Below, piece after piece: positions 26,177 to 34,846 of a stretch of 42,559 nt of DNA. The stretch comes from Candidatus Kaiserbacteria bacterium. Lineage in GTDB: Bacteria > Patescibacteriota > Minisyncoccia > Phycocordibacterales > UBA2100. Position numbers and translations under genes: made by a program. The notes below the pieces were generated by a model that made no database searches, was not told the origin of the DNA, and saw only the letters and a program-made list of their open reading frames with translations. How positions within the stretch are numbered: the stretch's first letter is position 1; each line of letters opens with the position of its first letter. The stretch lies in contig JACPLD010000001.1 of assembly GCA_016186765.1 (NCBI GenBank), forward strand, positions 1-42,559, read 5' to 3'.

Positions 26177-27646
26177 ATGAAAAATCTGGGCGAGAAGTGC
26201 GCGGTATTCGGGGTTTACGGAAAAGGTCTCGACGTCGCACGGCTCTCCTTCTTCGGACTCTTTTCGCTCCAGCATCGCGGACAAGAAAGCTCCGGGATCG
26301 CGACCTCTAATGGCGACACACTCACGCTGCATAAGGCCATGGGGCTTGTCTCGCAGGTTTTCACTGACGAGCTCATCAAGAGTCTGAAGGGGCATATCGC
26401 CGTCGGACATAATCGCTATTCGACGACCGGCGGCTCGAAGGTAAAGCACGCGCAGCCCATGCTCGCTGCAGGTTCTTCGTCCATTCAAAAAGTGCTCTAC
26501 GAAGATCCCCACCCGAGTCTCCACGATTCGGTCTCACTCTCCTCGATGCCAGATGATGGCGCGATCGCGCTTGTGCACAACGGCAATCTTCCGAGCACGA
26601 ACGCGCTAGAACACTTCTTACGTAAAAAGGATATTGATCCTTCGGATTTCTCCGATTCGCGGATGATGGTGGAAGCGATCGCAGCTTGCATGCGCGACGG
26701 AGTTGAGCTCACGAAAGCGGTCAAAGAGATCTTGCCGCTCTTTACCGGCGCATACTCGATTCTCATCATGTCGCGGGACAAGCTCGTAGCGCTCCGCGAC
26801 CAGTGCGGCATACGACCTCTCGCACTTGCGCGTTTGAACGGCGGTTACATCATTGCCTCGGAAACCTGTGCTTTCGCTCCCATCGGCGCGGAGTTCGTTC
26901 GCGAGATCAACGCGGGAGAAATGCTTGTCATCGACGAGAGAGGGATCCACAGCGAGCAAGTATTGCCGCCAAATCCGAAGCTCGACATTTTCGAGTTCGT
27001 CTACTTCGCGCGCCCAGATAGCGAGCTTCTGGGCAAGTCGGTCTACGAAATGCGTAAGGCATGCGGGATTCAGCTCGCAGCGGAATACGGAATAGAGGCT
27101 GACGTTGTCATTCCGGTGCCCGAGACGGCGGTTCCTGCCGCGATCGGCTATTCCCAGGCGACGGGCATTCCGATGGAAGCGGGGCTTACGAAGAATCGAT
27201 ACATCCACCGTACCTTTATCACCCCAGAGCAGCACGTGCGCGAGCAGGGTGTGAAAGCAAAGCTCACACCGCTTCCGGCGATTATCCGTGGCAAGCGGGT
27301 GGTTGTTATGGACGATTCCATCGTTCGTGGGACGACGTCGCGGCAAATCGTCGCGATGCTCTTTGAGGCGGGCGCCAAAGAAGTCCACTTTCTCGTTTCC
27401 TCGCCACCGGTAAAGTTCCCAGATTTCTACGGCATTGATACCCCGCGGCAAGGCGAGCTCATCGCGGCGACCAAATCAGTCGAGGAAATAGAGCAGTATC
27501 TCCGCGCCACCTCGCTCCACTACCTTTCGTATGAGGGGATGATCAAGGCAACCGGTCTTCCCGAAAACGTATTTTCTACCTCCTGCTTTACCGGCGTCTA
27601 TCCAATAGATATCTGCGAGCGCGCGAAAGAGATTCGTTACTCCTAA
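26177..27646 (+). CDS. purF: amidophosphoribosyltransferase
   Basis: KCAVFGVYGKG...LQHRGQESSGIA, GHNRYSTTGGS, VVVMDDSIVRGTTSRQIVAMLFEAGAKEVHFLVSSPPVKFPDFYGIDTP. Confidence 0.96.
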   Translation: MKNLGEKCAVFGVYGKGLDVARLSFFGLFSLQHRGQESSGIATSNGDTLTLHKAMGLVSQVFTDELIKSLKGHIAVGHNRYSTTGGSKVKHAQPMLAAGSSSIQKVLYEDPHPSLHDSVSLSSMPDDGAIALVHNGNLPSTNALEHFLRKKDIDPSDFSDSRMMVEAIAACMRDGVELTKAVKEILPLFTGAYSILIMSRDKLVALRDQCGIRPLALARLNGGYIIASETCAFAPIGAEFVREINAGEMLVIDERGIHSEQVLPPNPKLDIFEFVYFARPDSELLGKSVYEMRKACGIQLAAEYGIEADVVIPVPETAVPAAIGYSQATGIPMEAGLTKNRYIHRTFITPEQHVREQGVKAKLTPLPAIIRGKRVVVMDDSIVRGTTSRQIVAMLFEAGAKEVHFLVSSPPVKFPDFYGIDTPRQGELIAATKSVEEIEQYLRATSLHYLSYEGMIKATGLPENVFSTSCFTGVYPIDICERAKEIRYS

Positions 27647-27715
27647 ACCGCGTCCAGCTGATTTTTCCGTCGGACTAGCATACTGCAGCGATCATGGTCT
27701 AATGTGGTTCTTCAC

Positions 27716-27744
27716 TTGACCCCCATTCCCCACATCCCTATACT
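27716..27744 (+). promoter_or_regulatory. arsR-type gene promoter
   Basis: TTGACC (27716-27721), 17-nt spacer, TATACT (27739-27744), ATG 27752. Confidence 0.75.
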
Positions 27745-27773
27745 TTACTTTATGGTAAAGTATCGGGATGGGG
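27730..27773. promoter_or_regulatory. large operator-like palindrome over -10 and start codon
   Basis: ccacatccctatactttac-tttatg-gtaaagtatcgggatgggg: 19-bp arms with two mismatches. Confidence 0.75.
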
Positions 27774-28084
27774 AGAAAATGCTTGATGCGCTCGGCTTGC
27801 CGCTGCGTCGGAGCATGGTGCGTCGTCTATGGCACGGAGGTGCGATGTCTCTTTCGAAGCTCGCTGCGCCCTACGAACTCACGCTTCCGGCCGCTCTGAA
27901 GCATCTTCGTGTCCTCGAAGACTCTGGCATCGTCAAATCGCATAAACGCGGACGCGTACGCGTGTGCATATACAACCCTTCTGCCCTCAAAGAGCTCGGC
28001 GGCTGGCTTGCATCGCACAGCGCATTCTGGGAGTCGAGCTTCGATCGCTTTGAGGCAATTATTAATAAAAAGAAAAAGAACTAA
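27752..28084 (+). CDS. ArsR-family HTH transcriptional regulator
   Basis: MLDALGLPLRRSMVRRLWHGGAMSLSKLAAPYELTLPAALKHLRVLEDSGIVKSHKRGRVRVCIYNP. Confidence 0.92.
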   Translation: MVKYRDGEKMLDALGLPLRRSMVRRLWHGGAMSLSKLAAPYELTLPAALKHLRVLEDSGIVKSHKRGRVRVCIYNPSALKELGGWLASHSAFWESSFDRFEAIINKKKKN

Positions 28085-28086
28085 CT

Positions 28087-28518
28087 ATGGCAGATGTAAG
28101 ACTGACCATTACCCGCACCTTTGACGCAAAGCCTGAGGAGGTCTTTGAGGCGTGGATCGATCCGAAGATGGTCGCGCAATGGTATGGACCGGAAGGATTT
28201 ACGAACGAGATCCACGAGTTCGACGCTCGTGAGGGTGGCGTGTACCACCTCACCATGAAAGGCCCGAATGGCGAGACGCATCCGCTCCGTGGCGTTTTCA
28301 AGACGATTCAGCGGCCGACGAAGCTCGTGCTCACGTGGCAATGGCAAAACGGGGAAGCATGGGGCACGGAAACGATAGTAACGGTCGAGTTCAAAGCGAT
28401 GGGGAACAAAACGGAGATGACGATGATGCACAGCGGATTTGCCGACGAAAAGCAAAAGGAGATGCACGATCAAGGTTGGTCATCGAGTTTTGGTAAGCTC
28501 GACAAGGTAGTTGGATAG
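28087..28518 (+). CDS. SRPBCC/AHSA1-family protein
   Basis: LTITRTFDAKPEEVFEAWIDPKMVAQWYGPEGFTN...QGWSSSFGKLDKVV; adjacent to ArsR as commonly seen. Confidence 0.92.
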   Translation: MADVRLTITRTFDAKPEEVFEAWIDPKMVAQWYGPEGFTNEIHEFDAREGGVYHLTMKGPNGETHPLRGVFKTIQRPTKLVLTWQWQNGEAWGTETIVTVEFKAMGNKTEMTMMHSGFADEKQKEMHDQGWSSSFGKLDKVVG

Positions 28519-28563
28519 CCACTCCTACTGGACGAAGAGACGGTCGTCTTGTAGTGTAGGCCG

Positions 28564-29802
28564 ATGTCATACACGCCGAGTGAGACGATTCTTAAAAAAT
28601 ACGCTGATGTTTTAGTGAACTTTGCGCTCGGTGGAGGAAAGGGGATCAAGAAAGGTGACGTCGTACGCGTTTCCGCGAGCGAATCCTGCAAGCCTCTCTA
28701 TATCGCGGTGTGCAATGCTGTGGTGGACGCGGGAGGTCATGTGCTCTCGCACTACGGTCCCGACGACGAACACGGCGACAAGCGCCGCAACATCAGCGTC
28801 TCCCGCTATTTCTACGAACACGCGAGCGACGAGCAGATCAGATTTTTCCCAGAGAAGTACCTCAAAGGTCTCGTCGAGCAAATGGATCACTCGGTCTTTC
28901 TGCTTGCGGAAAAAGACCCGCATGCCCTGAAGGGTGTGGACCCAAAGAAGATCATGGCGCGGGGCGTCGCGCTGAAGCCTTTCATGGACTGGAGGCACGA
29001 AAAGGAGTGGAAGGGAAAATTCACCTGGACAATAGCGCTCTATGGCACTCCTGCGATGGCGAAAGAAGCGGGCCTTTCCGAAAAGGAATACTGGGATCAA
29101 ATAATCAAAGCGTGTTTCCTCGACCAGAAAAATCCCATTGCGAAGTGGAAGAGAGTCTACCGTGACATCGAAAAGTATCGCAGCCGACTGAACAAGCTCT
29201 CGCCGCGGATCGATCGGTTGCATGCAAAGGGCCCCGATATGGACCTCTGGATAAAACTTGGTGACAAACGTCACTGGCACGCCGGAAGCGGTCGCAACAT
29301 CCCGAGCTTCGAGATTTTCACATCGCCTGATTGGCGCGGTACGGAAGGGTGGATTCGGTTCAATCAGCCGCTCTATCGCTATAGTAACAAGATTACAGGC
29401 ATACAGCTGTGGTTCAAAAGGGGCCGCGTTGTCAGATCTTCGGCGAAGACGAATGAGAAGCTCCTTAAGGAGATGATCGCAACGAAAGGCGCAGATAAGA
29501 TCGGAGAGTACTCGCTTACCGATTCCCGTCACTCGCGCATTACGAAGTTCATGGCGGAGACCTTGTTCGACGAGAACATGGGCGGACGGTTCGGCAACAC
29601 GCATCTCGCGCTTGGGATGAGCTACCGCGATACCTATGCGGGCGACGTCGGCAAGCTCACCGACAAGGAGGCGAAGCGTCTCGGCTTCAACGATTCATCG
29701 GTGCATACCGACATGATTTCGACTACCCGCCGCACCGTGACCGCGCATCTTAAGAACGGCAGGAAAAAAGTAATCTACAAAGACGGCAAATTCGTGCTGT
29801 AG
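28564..29802 (+). CDS. M29-family (thermophilic-type) aminopeptidase
   Basis: YADVLVNFALGGGKGIKKGDVVRVSAS, NIPSFEIFTSPDWRGTEGWIRFNQPL, ALGMSYRDTYAGD, SSVHTDMIS. Confidence 0.88.
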   Translation: MSYTPSETILKKYADVLVNFALGGGKGIKKGDVVRVSASESCKPLYIAVCNAVVDAGGHVLSHYGPDDEHGDKRRNISVSRYFYEHASDEQIRFFPEKYLKGLVEQMDHSVFLLAEKDPHALKGVDPKKIMARGVALKPFMDWRHEKEWKGKFTWTIALYGTPAMAKEAGLSEKEYWDQIIKACFLDQKNPIAKWKRVYRDIEKYRSRLNKLSPRIDRLHAKGPDMDLWIKLGDKRHWHAGSGRNIPSFEIFTSPDWRGTEGWIRFNQPLYRYSNKITGIQLWFKRGRVVRSSAKTNEKLLKEMIATKGADKIGEYSLTDSRHSRITKFMAETLFDENMGGRFGNTHLALGMSYRDTYAGDVGKLTDKEAKRLGFNDSSVHTDMISTTRRTVTAHLKNGRKKVIYKDGKFVL

Positions 29803-29811
29803 AATTCGGTG

Positions 29812-30471
29812 ATGAAGACCGTCTACTTTGTCCGGCATGGAGAGAGCACGGCGAATGCCGGCTTTCCGACCTATCAGGGCGAAGCAAGCAAGCTCAGCGA
29901 AAAAGGCATTGAACAGGCGCACTTCATCGCAAAACGCTGCAAAAAGCTCCACGTCGATGTGCTTATCGCAAGCACGGCAACACGCGCGAAGCAAACTGCG
30001 GACTACATAGCTAGCGAAATTAGCAGAGACGTTGAGGTCAATGAACTTTTTACCGAACGGAAACTGCCAAGCGAGCTTGTCGGACGCTCACGTTCGGATC
30101 CCGATGCGCAAGCAATGGAAGAGGCATGGCTACAATCGTTCTTTCAAGAGGATGTTCGTGTCGGGAGCGGAGAGAACTTCTCCTTGCTGAAGGCCCGCGT
30201 CATGTCTGCGCTCGACTACCTACGTGATCGGCCTGAAGAACACATCCTCGTTGTGACGCACGGCTTTTTTCTCCACATGACTGCAGCCCTCGTCATGCTC
30301 GGGGAGGCGGTGTCGGCCGAGGAATTCGGAAAAGTCGCCCCTGCTATGTGGATGGATAATACCGGCCTCACGCGCATTGACCATCGGGATGAAGTCTTGA
30401 GACGCATCGATCGGAAGCGCCATCGAGGGTGGGTTTTGAGGGTGTGGAACGATCACGCGCACTTAGGGTAA
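29812..30471 (+). CDS. histidine phosphatase (phosphoglycerate mutase-like) family protein
   Basis: VYFVRHGESTANAGFPTYQGEASKLSEKGIEQA, STATRAKQTADYI, HILVVTHGFFLHM. Confidence 0.92.
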   Translation: MKTVYFVRHGESTANAGFPTYQGEASKLSEKGIEQAHFIAKRCKKLHVDVLIASTATRAKQTADYIASEISRDVEVNELFTERKLPSELVGRSRSDPDAQAMEEAWLQSFFQEDVRVGSGENFSLLKARVMSALDYLRDRPEEHILVVTHGFFLHMTAALVMLGEAVSAEEFGKVAPAMWMDNTGLTRIDHRDEVLRRIDRKRHRGWVLRVWNDHAHLG

Positions 30472-30479
30472 GGCAAAAG

Positions 30480-30499
30480 CCTGCCTGCCGGCAGGCAGG
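30480..30499. repeat. palindromic repeat (family B), intergenic copy
   Basis: gcctgcctgccggcaggcagg flanked by ggcaaaa and ataaagggcaaaagtga. Confidence 0.85.
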
Positions 30500-30534
30500 A
30501 TAAAGGGCAAAAGTGAAGCTCTGAAATGTGTGAA

Positions 30535-30560
30535 AGAAGACGGCTGTAAGGCCGTCTTCT
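30535..30560. terminator. hairpin, possible terminator
   Basis: agaagacggc-tgtaag-gccgtcttct. Confidence 0.55.
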
Positions 30561-30642
30561 TGCATTGAGGCATGCACATTCCCGCTGTCTTCAATGGTCG
30601 AATTCACCTCGGTTACATAATTATAAGAAACGATTGAAATCT

Positions 30643-31029
30643 ATGGCAAAAATTGAACACATTGACGAAGTGCCCTCCCGACGCGCGATCTATCTGGGTG
30701 CAGGAGTCATTGTCGCGCTTGCAATCGCGCTTGCGACCGTTACCCATGCTGATGAGCGTGGCGAGCGGCCGGAAAGACCGGAGCGTCCCGAGCGCGAAGG
30801 CGGCACAGCACTCTCTGGCACAACGACCTCAACGTGGACAGTTCACGCGATTCATGTCGAGGATAAGACTCGTCACCCGAAACCGCCTAAGCCACCGAAG
30901 GTTCTCGCGATGTCGACCGTGCAGACGAGCGCTACGACGACGGCTCAACTGCGGATCGACGCATTGCTGCGTGTCATTGAAAGGCTGCAGGCGATTGTCG
31001 ATCAGTGGAAGGTTAGGTTCAGCCTCTAG
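30643..31029 (+). CDS. membrane-anchored Pro/Glu/Arg-rich hypothetical protein
   Basis: TM AIYLGAGVIVALAIALATVTHA followed by ERGERPERPERPEREGG and KTRHPKPPKPPK. Confidence 0.6.
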   Translation: MAKIEHIDEVPSRRAIYLGAGVIVALAIALATVTHADERGERPERPERPEREGGTALSGTTTSTWTVHAIHVEDKTRHPKPPKPPKVLAMSTVQTSATTTAQLRIDALLRVIERLQAIVDQWKVRFSL

Positions 31030-31037
31030 GCCCCTCT

Positions 31038-31074
31038 TAACACTATCCCCGCCAGAAAAGCGGGGGTAGTGTTA
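31038..31074. terminator. 15-bp stem hairpin downstream of 30643-31029
   Basis: taacactatccccgc-cagaaaa-gcgggggtagtgtta. Confidence 0.6.
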
Positions 31075-31128
31075 TGCACGCTTCGGCCAAACTCACCACA
31101 AGTGTGTCCATGATATAGTCATACTCCC

Positions 31129-31650
31129 ATGAGTGGAGCGTTGAAGTTCATCATAGGCTGGATGGCGGTTTTTCTTTTCCGCCTCATTCCCTTCCGTCCG
31201 CCCAATTTCGAGCCGATGCTTAGCGTTGTGATGCCTTTCTCGAAGCACTATGGTGTCACGGGCAGTTTTCTTTTTGGGTTCCTCGGCATCGTTCTCTACG
31301 ACGCGGTAACGAGCGGATGGGGGACGTGGACATGGGTAACGGCAATCTGCTACGGTCTTTTGGGGGTCGGCGCACACTATTTTTTCAAGAACCGCGACGC
31401 CTCGGTAAAAAACTTCCTCGTGTTCGGTGTTCCGGGAACGATAGCTTACGACACGGTAACGATGATGATCGGTCCAATTTTTAACGGCCAATCACTTGCC
31501 GTTGCCTTCGTCGGGCAAATTCCTTTTACCTTGATGCACGTCTTGGGCACTGTCGTCTTCGCGACACTCCTCAGTCCCGCACTCTATCGCTGGGTCGTTT
31601 CTAACGAGGCGATGGAATTTTCTGGAGTGCGACGTTCTATTGCGCAGTAG
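31129..31650 (+). CDS. integral membrane protein, ECF-transporter S-component-like
   Basis: Multiple TMs; RPPNFEPMLSVVMPFSKHYGVTGSFLFGFLGIVLYDAVTSGWGTWTWVTAICYGLLG. Confidence 0.6.
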   Translation: MSGALKFIIGWMAVFLFRLIPFRPPNFEPMLSVVMPFSKHYGVTGSFLFGFLGIVLYDAVTSGWGTWTWVTAICYGLLGVGAHYFFKNRDASVKNFLVFGVPGTIAYDTVTMMIGPIFNGQSLAVAFVGQIPFTLMHVLGTVVFATLLSPALYRWVVSNEAMEFSGVRRSIAQ

Positions 31651-31658
31651 ACCCAGGT

Positions 31659-31701
31659 GTATACCCCGTGAGATAGAACCCCGGTATCTCATGGGGTATA
31701 C
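31659..31701. promoter_or_regulatory. 17-bp inverted repeat overlapping pyrB -10
   Basis: gtataccccgtgagata-gaaccccgg-tatctcatggggtatac (one G-T); TATACT 31697-31702, ATG 31710. Confidence 0.7.
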
Positions 31702-31709
31702 TCACTCCG

Positions 31710-32621
31710 ATGAAGCTGCACCATCTCATTGAGACCCAACAATTCGACCGGAGCTCGCTCAAGCAACTTTTTGATCTCGCCACCTCGCTCGAAGGCAAGC
31801 GCGAGCGCTCGCTCGAGGGCAAGATACTCGCCTCGCTCTTTTATGAGCCTTCGACGCGTACGCGGTTCTCGTTCGAGTCAGCGATGCTCCGGCTTGGCGG
31901 TGACGTTCTGACCATGGAGAGCGTGCGCGACTCCTCTTCCGACAAGAAAGGGGAGACGCTCGAAGACGCCATAAAGGTCATCAATCACTACGCCGACGCC
32001 ATCGTACTCCGGCATTCGGAGACCGGCTCGGCTGCCCGCGCAGCGGCGGTTTCCAAGGTTCCTATCATCAATGGTGGTGATGGCAATCTCGGGCAGCATC
32101 CCACGCAAGCCCTTCTCGATCTCTACACGGTGCAGCGCGAGCTTGGCCGCCAGGATGACATCCACATTGCATTTGTCGGTAATCTTAAATATTACCGCTC
32201 TGCTCGGTCGCTCTCCTATCTCCTCAGCAAGTACAAGAACATCCGCATCACGTTCGTCTCAGTGCCGGAGCTGCAGATGGGTGATGATGTCAAACAGCAT
32301 TTGCGCGAGAACAATGTGCGTTTCCAAGAGACGGATGATATGCAAAGCATCATCAGAGATGTGGATGTTCTCTATCAGACGCGGATAGCCAAGGAATGGA
32401 TAACAACGGGTGATTACGAATCGCTCAAGGGCCGATATGTCATCACGCGCCCTATAGCAGATTCTATGAAAAAGGGCGCCATCATCATTCATCCGCTACC
32501 GCGTGTGGACGAGATAGCGATAGAGGTGGACGATTCCCCACATGCCGTGTATTTCAAGCAGGTTGGCTACGGACTCATCGTCCGCATGGCCATACTCAAG
32601 ACCATTCTCAACGGAAAATAA
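31710..32621 (+). CDS. pyrB: aspartate carbamoyltransferase catalytic subunit
   Basis: SLFYEPSTRTRFSFESAMLRLGG, IVLRHSETGSA, INGGDGNLGQHPTQALLDLYT, HPLPRVDEIA. Confidence 0.96.
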   Translation: MKLHHLIETQQFDRSSLKQLFDLATSLEGKRERSLEGKILASLFYEPSTRTRFSFESAMLRLGGDVLTMESVRDSSSDKKGETLEDAIKVINHYADAIVLRHSETGSAARAAAVSKVPIINGGDGNLGQHPTQALLDLYTVQRELGRQDDIHIAFVGNLKYYRSARSLSYLLSKYKNIRITFVSVPELQMGDDVKQHLRENNVRFQETDDMQSIIRDVDVLYQTRIAKEWITTGDYESLKGRYVITRPIADSMKKGAIIIHPLPRVDEIAIEVDDSPHAVYFKQVGYGLIVRMAILKTILNGK

Positions 32622-33375
32622 AGAAAAAGAAGAGAGCTGCTACGAATATCCGGTAGATGCCGAATGGAATGAACGAGCGGGTCCGGACGAATGCGAGAAA
32701 CAGCTTGATGGTAAGCAGCGCGATCACGAACGATGTTACAAATCCGATTGCGAGTGAGAGAACATTGGCGCTCGAGAGGGAGCCGGCATTCTTGAGGAGA
32801 TCGTATCCCGTTGCGGCGAGCATCGTCGGGACGGCAAGGAGGAACGAGAACTCAACTATCGCTACGCGTCGTATACCCAATGCTAATCCTCCCACTATCG
32901 TTGCTGCGGAACGCGAGACGCCGGGTACGATAGCGATAGCTTGGAAGAGCCCGATGAGGAACGATTGCGTATAGGAGATCTCCGAAGGAGACGCTGCGCC
33001 ATCAGATTCTTTGTGGATTAGCTCGAAGACGATAAGTGCGATGCCCCCGAGGAGAAGTGCCCATAGCACGATCACCTCACTTCCCAGAAGGTACGATTTC
33101 ACGAATGGATATGCAGCAAAACCGATGATGCCTGTGGGAATGAAGCCGAGCACAAGACGTTTCAAAACTTCGAGTTCTAGGAAGGATTTCCAGTAGAGCA
33201 CGGCAACAGAAAGAATGGCACCGAGCTGAATCGCGATTTCGAATGTCTTGAGAAAATCGGATTCGGGAATGCGCAAAAGTTCGCTCACGAGAATGAGATG
33301 CCCCGTGGAAGAAACGGGCAGGAATTCGGTTGCTCCCTCGACGATGCCGAGAACAAAGCTTTCAAGGATGCCCAT
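32608..33375 (-). CDS. uppP: undecaprenyl-diphosphate phosphatase
   Basis: VLGIVEGATEFLPVSSTGHLILV, IVPGVSRSAATIVGGLALG. Confidence 0.95.
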   Translation of the reverse strand: MGILESFVLGIVEGATEFLPVSSTGHLILVSELLRIPESDFLKTFEIAIQLGAILSVAVLYWKSFLELEVLKRLVLGFIPTGIIGFAAYPFVKSYLLGSEVIVLWALLLGGIALIVFELIHKESDGAASPSEISYTQSFLIGLFQAIAIVPGVSRSAATIVGGLALGIRRVAIVEFSFLLAVPTMLAATGYDLLKNAGSLSSANVLSLAIGFVTSFVIALLTIKLFLAFVRTRSFIPFGIYRIFVAALFFFFIFR

Positions 33376-33916
33376 TGCGGACTATTTTCGCATACTTCCA
33401 TCCCAGCCACACGCAAAACGAGCCCAAGAGTACTCCTCCAAGGACGTCACTTGGATAGTGAACTCCAAGGTAAATACGACTCAACGATACGAGAATGATA
33501 GTGAGTGCCATTCCTACAATGCCGACATATCGCCATATCTGTCGGTCGATACGTCGCCACGCGAGGAGTAAGAGAAAACCGTACAGCGCAACGGCAAGCG
33601 CAGCGTGAGCGCTTGGAAATGAATACCAGGTCTCGAGATAGGCTTGAAATTCGCCCGGTGGCCTCGCACGCTCGACGAGTCCCTTTAAGATAAGTATCAG
33701 TATTCCTGCCGACGCTACAGAAATCGAAAGGCCGAACGCATATGCGTATTTTCGCTTCGAAACGAGTATGAGCACTACGCATACAGCGACTGCGTAGATT
33801 AGCCATGCGCGCCCAAGCATGCTTATCCATATGAACATTGCTATGAGATTTGAATCTCGCACCGTAAAAAGCGCCTCAAGTATTCGCATGTCGAAGGCGG
33901 ACAGAGCCGCCATCAT
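33362..33916 (-). CDS. PAP2-family phosphatase
   Basis: KGLVERARPP, WYSFPSAHAALAVALYG, SRIYLGVHYPSDVLGGVLLG. Confidence 0.94.
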   Translation of the reverse strand: MMAALSAFDMRILEALFTVRDSNLIAMFIWISMLGRAWLIYAVAVCVVLILVSKRKYAYAFGLSISVASAGILILILKGLVERARPPGEFQAYLETWYSFPSAHAALAVALYGFLLLLAWRRIDRQIWRYVGIVGMALTIILVSLSRIYLGVHYPSDVLGGVLLGSFCVWLGWKYAKIVRNGHP

Positions 33917-34275
33917 ATGAGCGCAAAGAGGCGAGGCACAAAAATGATGGTGCCAATGATGAAGGCTGCGGCGGACGCAATGAGGACCGCTGCTGCGGCG
34001 AGATCTTTGATCTTCCTAATGTGAGGATCTGGGTCGCCCTTCACCATGTCGCAAAACTCCTCGAGTGCAGTATTAAAAGCTTCAGCCGCGAGCACGAAGC
34101 CGATGATGAGAATGACCAGAGCCCATTCGATGGGGGATATCGCAAGAAACCATCCGAGGAAGAGCACGAGAATCGCGACTGCTATTTGCAGCTTGAAACT
34201 GAATTCTTCCCGCCACGCGATCTGTATGCCATTCAATGCATACCGAACGTTGTGTACCTTTTTCTCGAGCGCCAT
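33913..34275 (-). CDS. diacylglycerol kinase family (undecaprenol kinase-like) protein
   Basis: VRYALNGIQIAWREEFSFKLQIA, EAFNTALEEFCDMV; ATG 34275 with TATAAT seven nt upstream on the minus strand. Confidence 0.9.
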   Translation of the reverse strand: MALEKKVHNVRYALNGIQIAWREEFSFKLQIAVAILVLFLGWFLAISPIEWALVILIIGFVLAAEAFNTALEEFCDMVKGDPDPHIRKIKDLAAAAVLIASAAAFIIGTIIFVPRLFALI

Positions 34276-34351
34276 CCTCCGTATTATACGCTGCCTTTTT
34301 TGCTGACGGACATCTTGCCGAAGAGAGAAGGGTAGATGCCGTTGTCCCCAT

Positions 34352-34380
34352 CCAAATTTGCAAGAAACTTGCAAATTTGG
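34352..34380. promoter_or_regulatory. perfect 13-bp-arm palindrome upstream of Fur-family gene
   Basis: ccaaatttgcaag-aaa-cttgcaaatttgg followed by TAGGGT (34381-34386). Confidence 0.8.
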
Positions 34381-34396
34381 TAGGGTGGGTGGGTTC

Positions 34397-34846
34397 ATGG
34401 GGCACGGTTATAAATATTACAAAGGAAGCGACAGAAAAGTCTTACAGGCCGTTTTACGCGACAAGGATTTTTATTCCACTGAGGGGCGCCTGCAACTGCT
34501 CTCGTTTCTAAAAAAGGCCTCGGCACCAGTATCTGTTCCCGAAGTCACCAAGCAGATCGGCAAAAATCTTGTCGAAGCCAATGTCTACCGCGCGCTTGAA
34601 GCGCTTGCCGACGCCGGAGTTCTTGCTCGTTCCGACATCCGACGCGGCGGCGCACACTATGAATATCCTCATTCGCACCATCACCATATCGTCTGCAGCA
34701 ATTGTGGCCATACTGAGGAGGTCGAAGATTGTGGTGGTAAGTCGATGGAGAGACGCGCATTTCGTAACTCAGAGTCATTTGCGGAAGTTCGGACGCATGC
34801 GCTCGAATTTTTTGGCTTGTGCAGAGCCTGCGCGCACGCGCGATGA
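34397..34846 (+). CDS. Fur-family (Zur-like) metal-responsive regulator
   Basis: RLQLLSFLKKASAPVSVPEVTKQIGKNLVEANVYRALEALADAGVLARSDIRRGGAHYEYPHSHHHHIVCSNCGHTEEVEDC...CRAC. Confidence 0.93.
   Translation: MGHGYKYYKGSDRKVLQAVLRDKDFYSTEGRLQLLSFLKKASAPVSVPEVTKQIGKNLVEANVYRALEALADAGVLARSDIRRGGAHYEYPHSHHHHIVCSNCGHTEEVEDCGGKSMERRAFRNSESFAEVRTHALEFFGLCRACAHAR

Noticed and set aside
34680-34700. His-rich HSHHHH stretch in Fur-family protein as a tag-like anomaly
   Set aside because: His-rich metal site adjacent to CSNC is normal for Fur/Zur proteins.
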